Positions 5,255 through 6,350 of a DNA stretch of 6,350 nucleotides are shown here, piece by piece. This DNA is from JBDHRG01 sp039807445. Its GTDB lineage: Bacteria > Pseudomonadota > Gammaproteobacteria > Competibacterales > Competibacteraceae. Each line of letters starts with the position of its first letter. Position 1 is the first letter of the stretch. The stretch covers positions 1 to 6,350 of the forward strand of contig JBDHRG010000179.1 of the NCBI GenBank assembly GCA_039807445.1, read 5' to 3'. The position numbers and the translations under genes are program-made. The notes beneath the pieces are model-generated. The model was not told where the DNA came from and ran no database searches. It saw only the letters and a program-made list of their open reading frames with translations.

Positions 5255-6145
5255 ATGAATGGCAAGAGTCCGTCCATCAAGCTCAACAATGGCATCGAGA
5301 TGCCGGCGCTCGGCCTGGGCGTCTTTCAAGCCTCGCCCGAGGACACGGTCAAGGCCGTCACGACCGCCATCGCGGATGGCTATCGGCTGATTGACACCGC
5401 CAGCGCCTACCAGAATGAACCCCAGGTCGGCGAGGGCATCCGCAACAGCGGCATCCCTCGGGAGCAGCTCTTCGTCACGACCAAACTGTGGCTGACCGAT
5501 TACGGCTATGACGCGGCGCTGCGCGGCTTCGAAGCAAGCATGGCCAAGCTCGGGTTGGACTATCTCGACCTCTACCTGCTGCACTGGTCGACAACGAATT
5601 TCGAAGCAACCCTCCAGTCCTGGAAGGCGGCCGAGAAGCTGCTCACCGCAGGACGGGTACGGGCGATCGGCGTTTGCAATCACACGACGCAGCATCTCGA
5701 CGCGCTGATCGCGCGTACCGATGTGGTTCCGGCGGTCAATCAGGTCGAACTTCATCCCTACTTTGCCCAGCCGGCGCTGCGCAAAAAAGACGCGGCGCTC
5801 GGGATCGTGACGCAAGCGTGGTCGCCGATCGACGGCGTGAAACGCTACTGGCCCGGCGCTTCCAGCACCGGCAGCGGCGATCCACTGGCGGACCCTGTCA
5901 TCGCCGATATCGGCGTGTCCTATGGCAAAGCGGCCGCGCAGGTGATCCTGCGATGGCATTTCCAGAACGGCGTCGTCGCCATTCCCAAGTCGATCAAAGC
6001 TGCCCGGATCGCCGAGAACATCGACATCTTCGACTTCGCGTTGAGCGAAGCGGAGATGGCGAGGATCGACGCGCTCGATACCGGTGTGCGCGGCGGCCCC
6101 GATCCGACGCAGATCGATACCGACAGCTTCTCCGAATACAGCTGA
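5255..6145 (+). CDS. Aldo/keto reductase, DkgA-like
   Basis: The 296-residue NADPH-dependent reductase has an (alpha/beta)8 barrel. The catalytic tetrad is intact: Asp47 and Tyr52 in DTASAYQNE, Lys77 in TTKLW, and His110 in LLHW. The cofactor segment is VVAIPKSIKAARIAEN (240-255), with Lys245, Ser246 and Arg251 contacting the NADPH 2'-phosphate in this family. The opening (KLNNGIEMPALGLGVFQ) is typical of the DkgA/2,5-diketo-gluconate reductase branch, whose members reduce methylglyoxal and other small aldehydes. The start at 5255 is 17 nt after the SDR stop. The leader is only purine-rich (GAAGAAGAAG) and lacks a clear GGAGG, so translation may depend on coupling to the upstream gene. E. coli dkgA is controlled by YqhC, and the regulator at the left of this operon is YqhC-like, which strengthens the assignment. 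Confidence 0.92.
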   Translation: MNGKSPSIKLNNGIEMPALGLGVFQASPEDTVKAVTTAIADGYRLIDTASAYQNEPQVGEGIRNSGIPREQLFVTTKLWLTDYGYDAALRGFEASMAKLGLDYLDLYLLHWSTTNFEATLQSWKAAEKLLTAGRVRAIGVCNHTTQHLDALIARTDVVPAVNQVELHPYFAQPALRKKDAALGIVTQAWSPIDGVKRYWPGASSTGSGDPLADPVIADIGVSYGKAAAQVILRWHFQNGVVAIPKSIKAARIAENIDIFDFALSEAEMARIDALDTGVRGGPDPTQIDTDSFSEYS

Positions 6146-6160
6146 TCGGGTGCCCGCGAT

Positions 6161-6178
6161 CCGTGTCAACAGACACGG
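6161..6178. repeat. Perfect short hairpin between the aldo/keto reductase and the next SDR gene
   Basis: CCGTGTC-AACA-GACACGG is a perfect 7-bp stem with a four-base loop, in the only gap of the operon longer than 30 nt. A further GCG/CGC pairing is possible beyond a two-base bulge on the left side. No run of T follows, so it is not a standard intrinsic terminator. A transcript-end stabiliser, processing site or operator are alternatives. Confidence 0.45.
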
Positions 6179-6201
6179 CGCGCAACAAGAGGAAGCGTCA
6201 A

Positions 6202-6350
6202 ATGAAGATCGATCTATCAGGCAAGGTGGCCATCATCACGGGTGCTGGCTCAGGCATGGGCCTGGCCTCGGCAGAAGCGTTTCTGGAAGCCGGCGCGTCG
6301 GTCGTGCTGTCCGGCACCCACTACGACAAGGTCAAGGAGCAGGCTGAGCG
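6202..6350 (+). CDS. Second short-chain dehydrogenase/reductase (5' end only)
   Basis: The first 49 codons of an SDR are present before the window ends. The nucleotide motif TGAGSGMG occupies residues 13-20, after the usual first strand (GKVAIIT). Helix A (LASAEAFLEAGA) and the second strand (SVVLSG) follow. After the second strand the residues are Gly-Thr rather than the Arg-Arg of the SDR at 4497, so cofactor preference cannot be told and the two are not recent copies. The ATG at 6202 has GAGGA 8 nt upstream. The catalytic Ser, Tyr and Lys lie beyond the edge. It probably belongs to the same operon, though the 56-nt gap with a hairpin leaves room for separate control. Confidence 0.85.
   Translation, partial: MKIDLSGKVAIITGAGSGMGLASAEAFLEAGASVVLSGTHYDKVKEQAE

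Noticed and set aside
5255..6145. Foreign origin of the aldo/keto reductase from looser codon use
   Set aside because: Eight of its first 50 codons end in A or T against six of 50 in the preceding SDR, which is too small a difference to support transfer.
1..6350. tRNA or rRNA genes, CRISPR arrays, insertion-sequence ends, phage attachment sites
   Set aside because: No such structure was seen on either strand. The esterase remnant is decayed but has no transposase or terminal repeats beside it.

Overview
The window is GC-rich throughout, with strongly G/C-biased third codon positions and dense, tightly spaced genes. This fits a high-GC proteobacterium, most likely a betaproteobacterium of the Burkholderiales type. 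That placement rests on composition and gene style only; there is no phylogenetic marker here.

Layout. Positions 1-110 hold the 3' tail of an unidentified plus-strand gene. Positions 116-462 (minus) hold a decayed N-terminal remnant of a type B carboxylesterase, with an in-frame stop and a frameshift. Next, on the minus strand, is an intact YqhC-like AraC-family regulator (459-1415). A divergent control region (1416-1599) contains a good sigma70-like promoter for the regulator, a 21-bp-spaced direct repeat that looks like an AraC-type operator, and a 9-bp inverted repeat that covers the ribosome binding site of the first plus-strand gene.

From 1600 to the right edge runs a compact plus-strand gene train. 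It encodes an exported YcjY-like alpha/beta hydrolase, an exported cupin of the manganese hydroxynitrile-lyase type, an exported cysteine-free carboxymuconolactone-decarboxylase (CMD)-family protein, a second cupin of the same type without a signal peptide, a short-chain dehydrogenase (SDR), a DkgA-like aldo/keto reductase, and the start of a second SDR cut by the window edge. Gaps are 27, -23 (overlap), 12, 19, 17 and 56 nt, so the genes are probably one operon. The last gap contains a small hairpin and may mark a sub-unit boundary.

Working idea (inference). In E. coli, the YqhC regulator senses reactive aldehydes and activates reductases including the aldo/keto reductase DkgA. Here a YqhC-like regulator sits divergently beside an operon that also carries a DkgA-like reductase, two further reductases, two cyanohydrin-lyase-like cupins, a CMD-family protein and a hydrolase. 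The first three products appear exported and the last four cytosolic. This suggests a two-compartment carbonyl or electrophile handling pathway, in which exported proteins act on a precursor and cytosolic NAD(P)H enzymes reduce the released carbonyl. The actual substrate cannot be read from the sequence.
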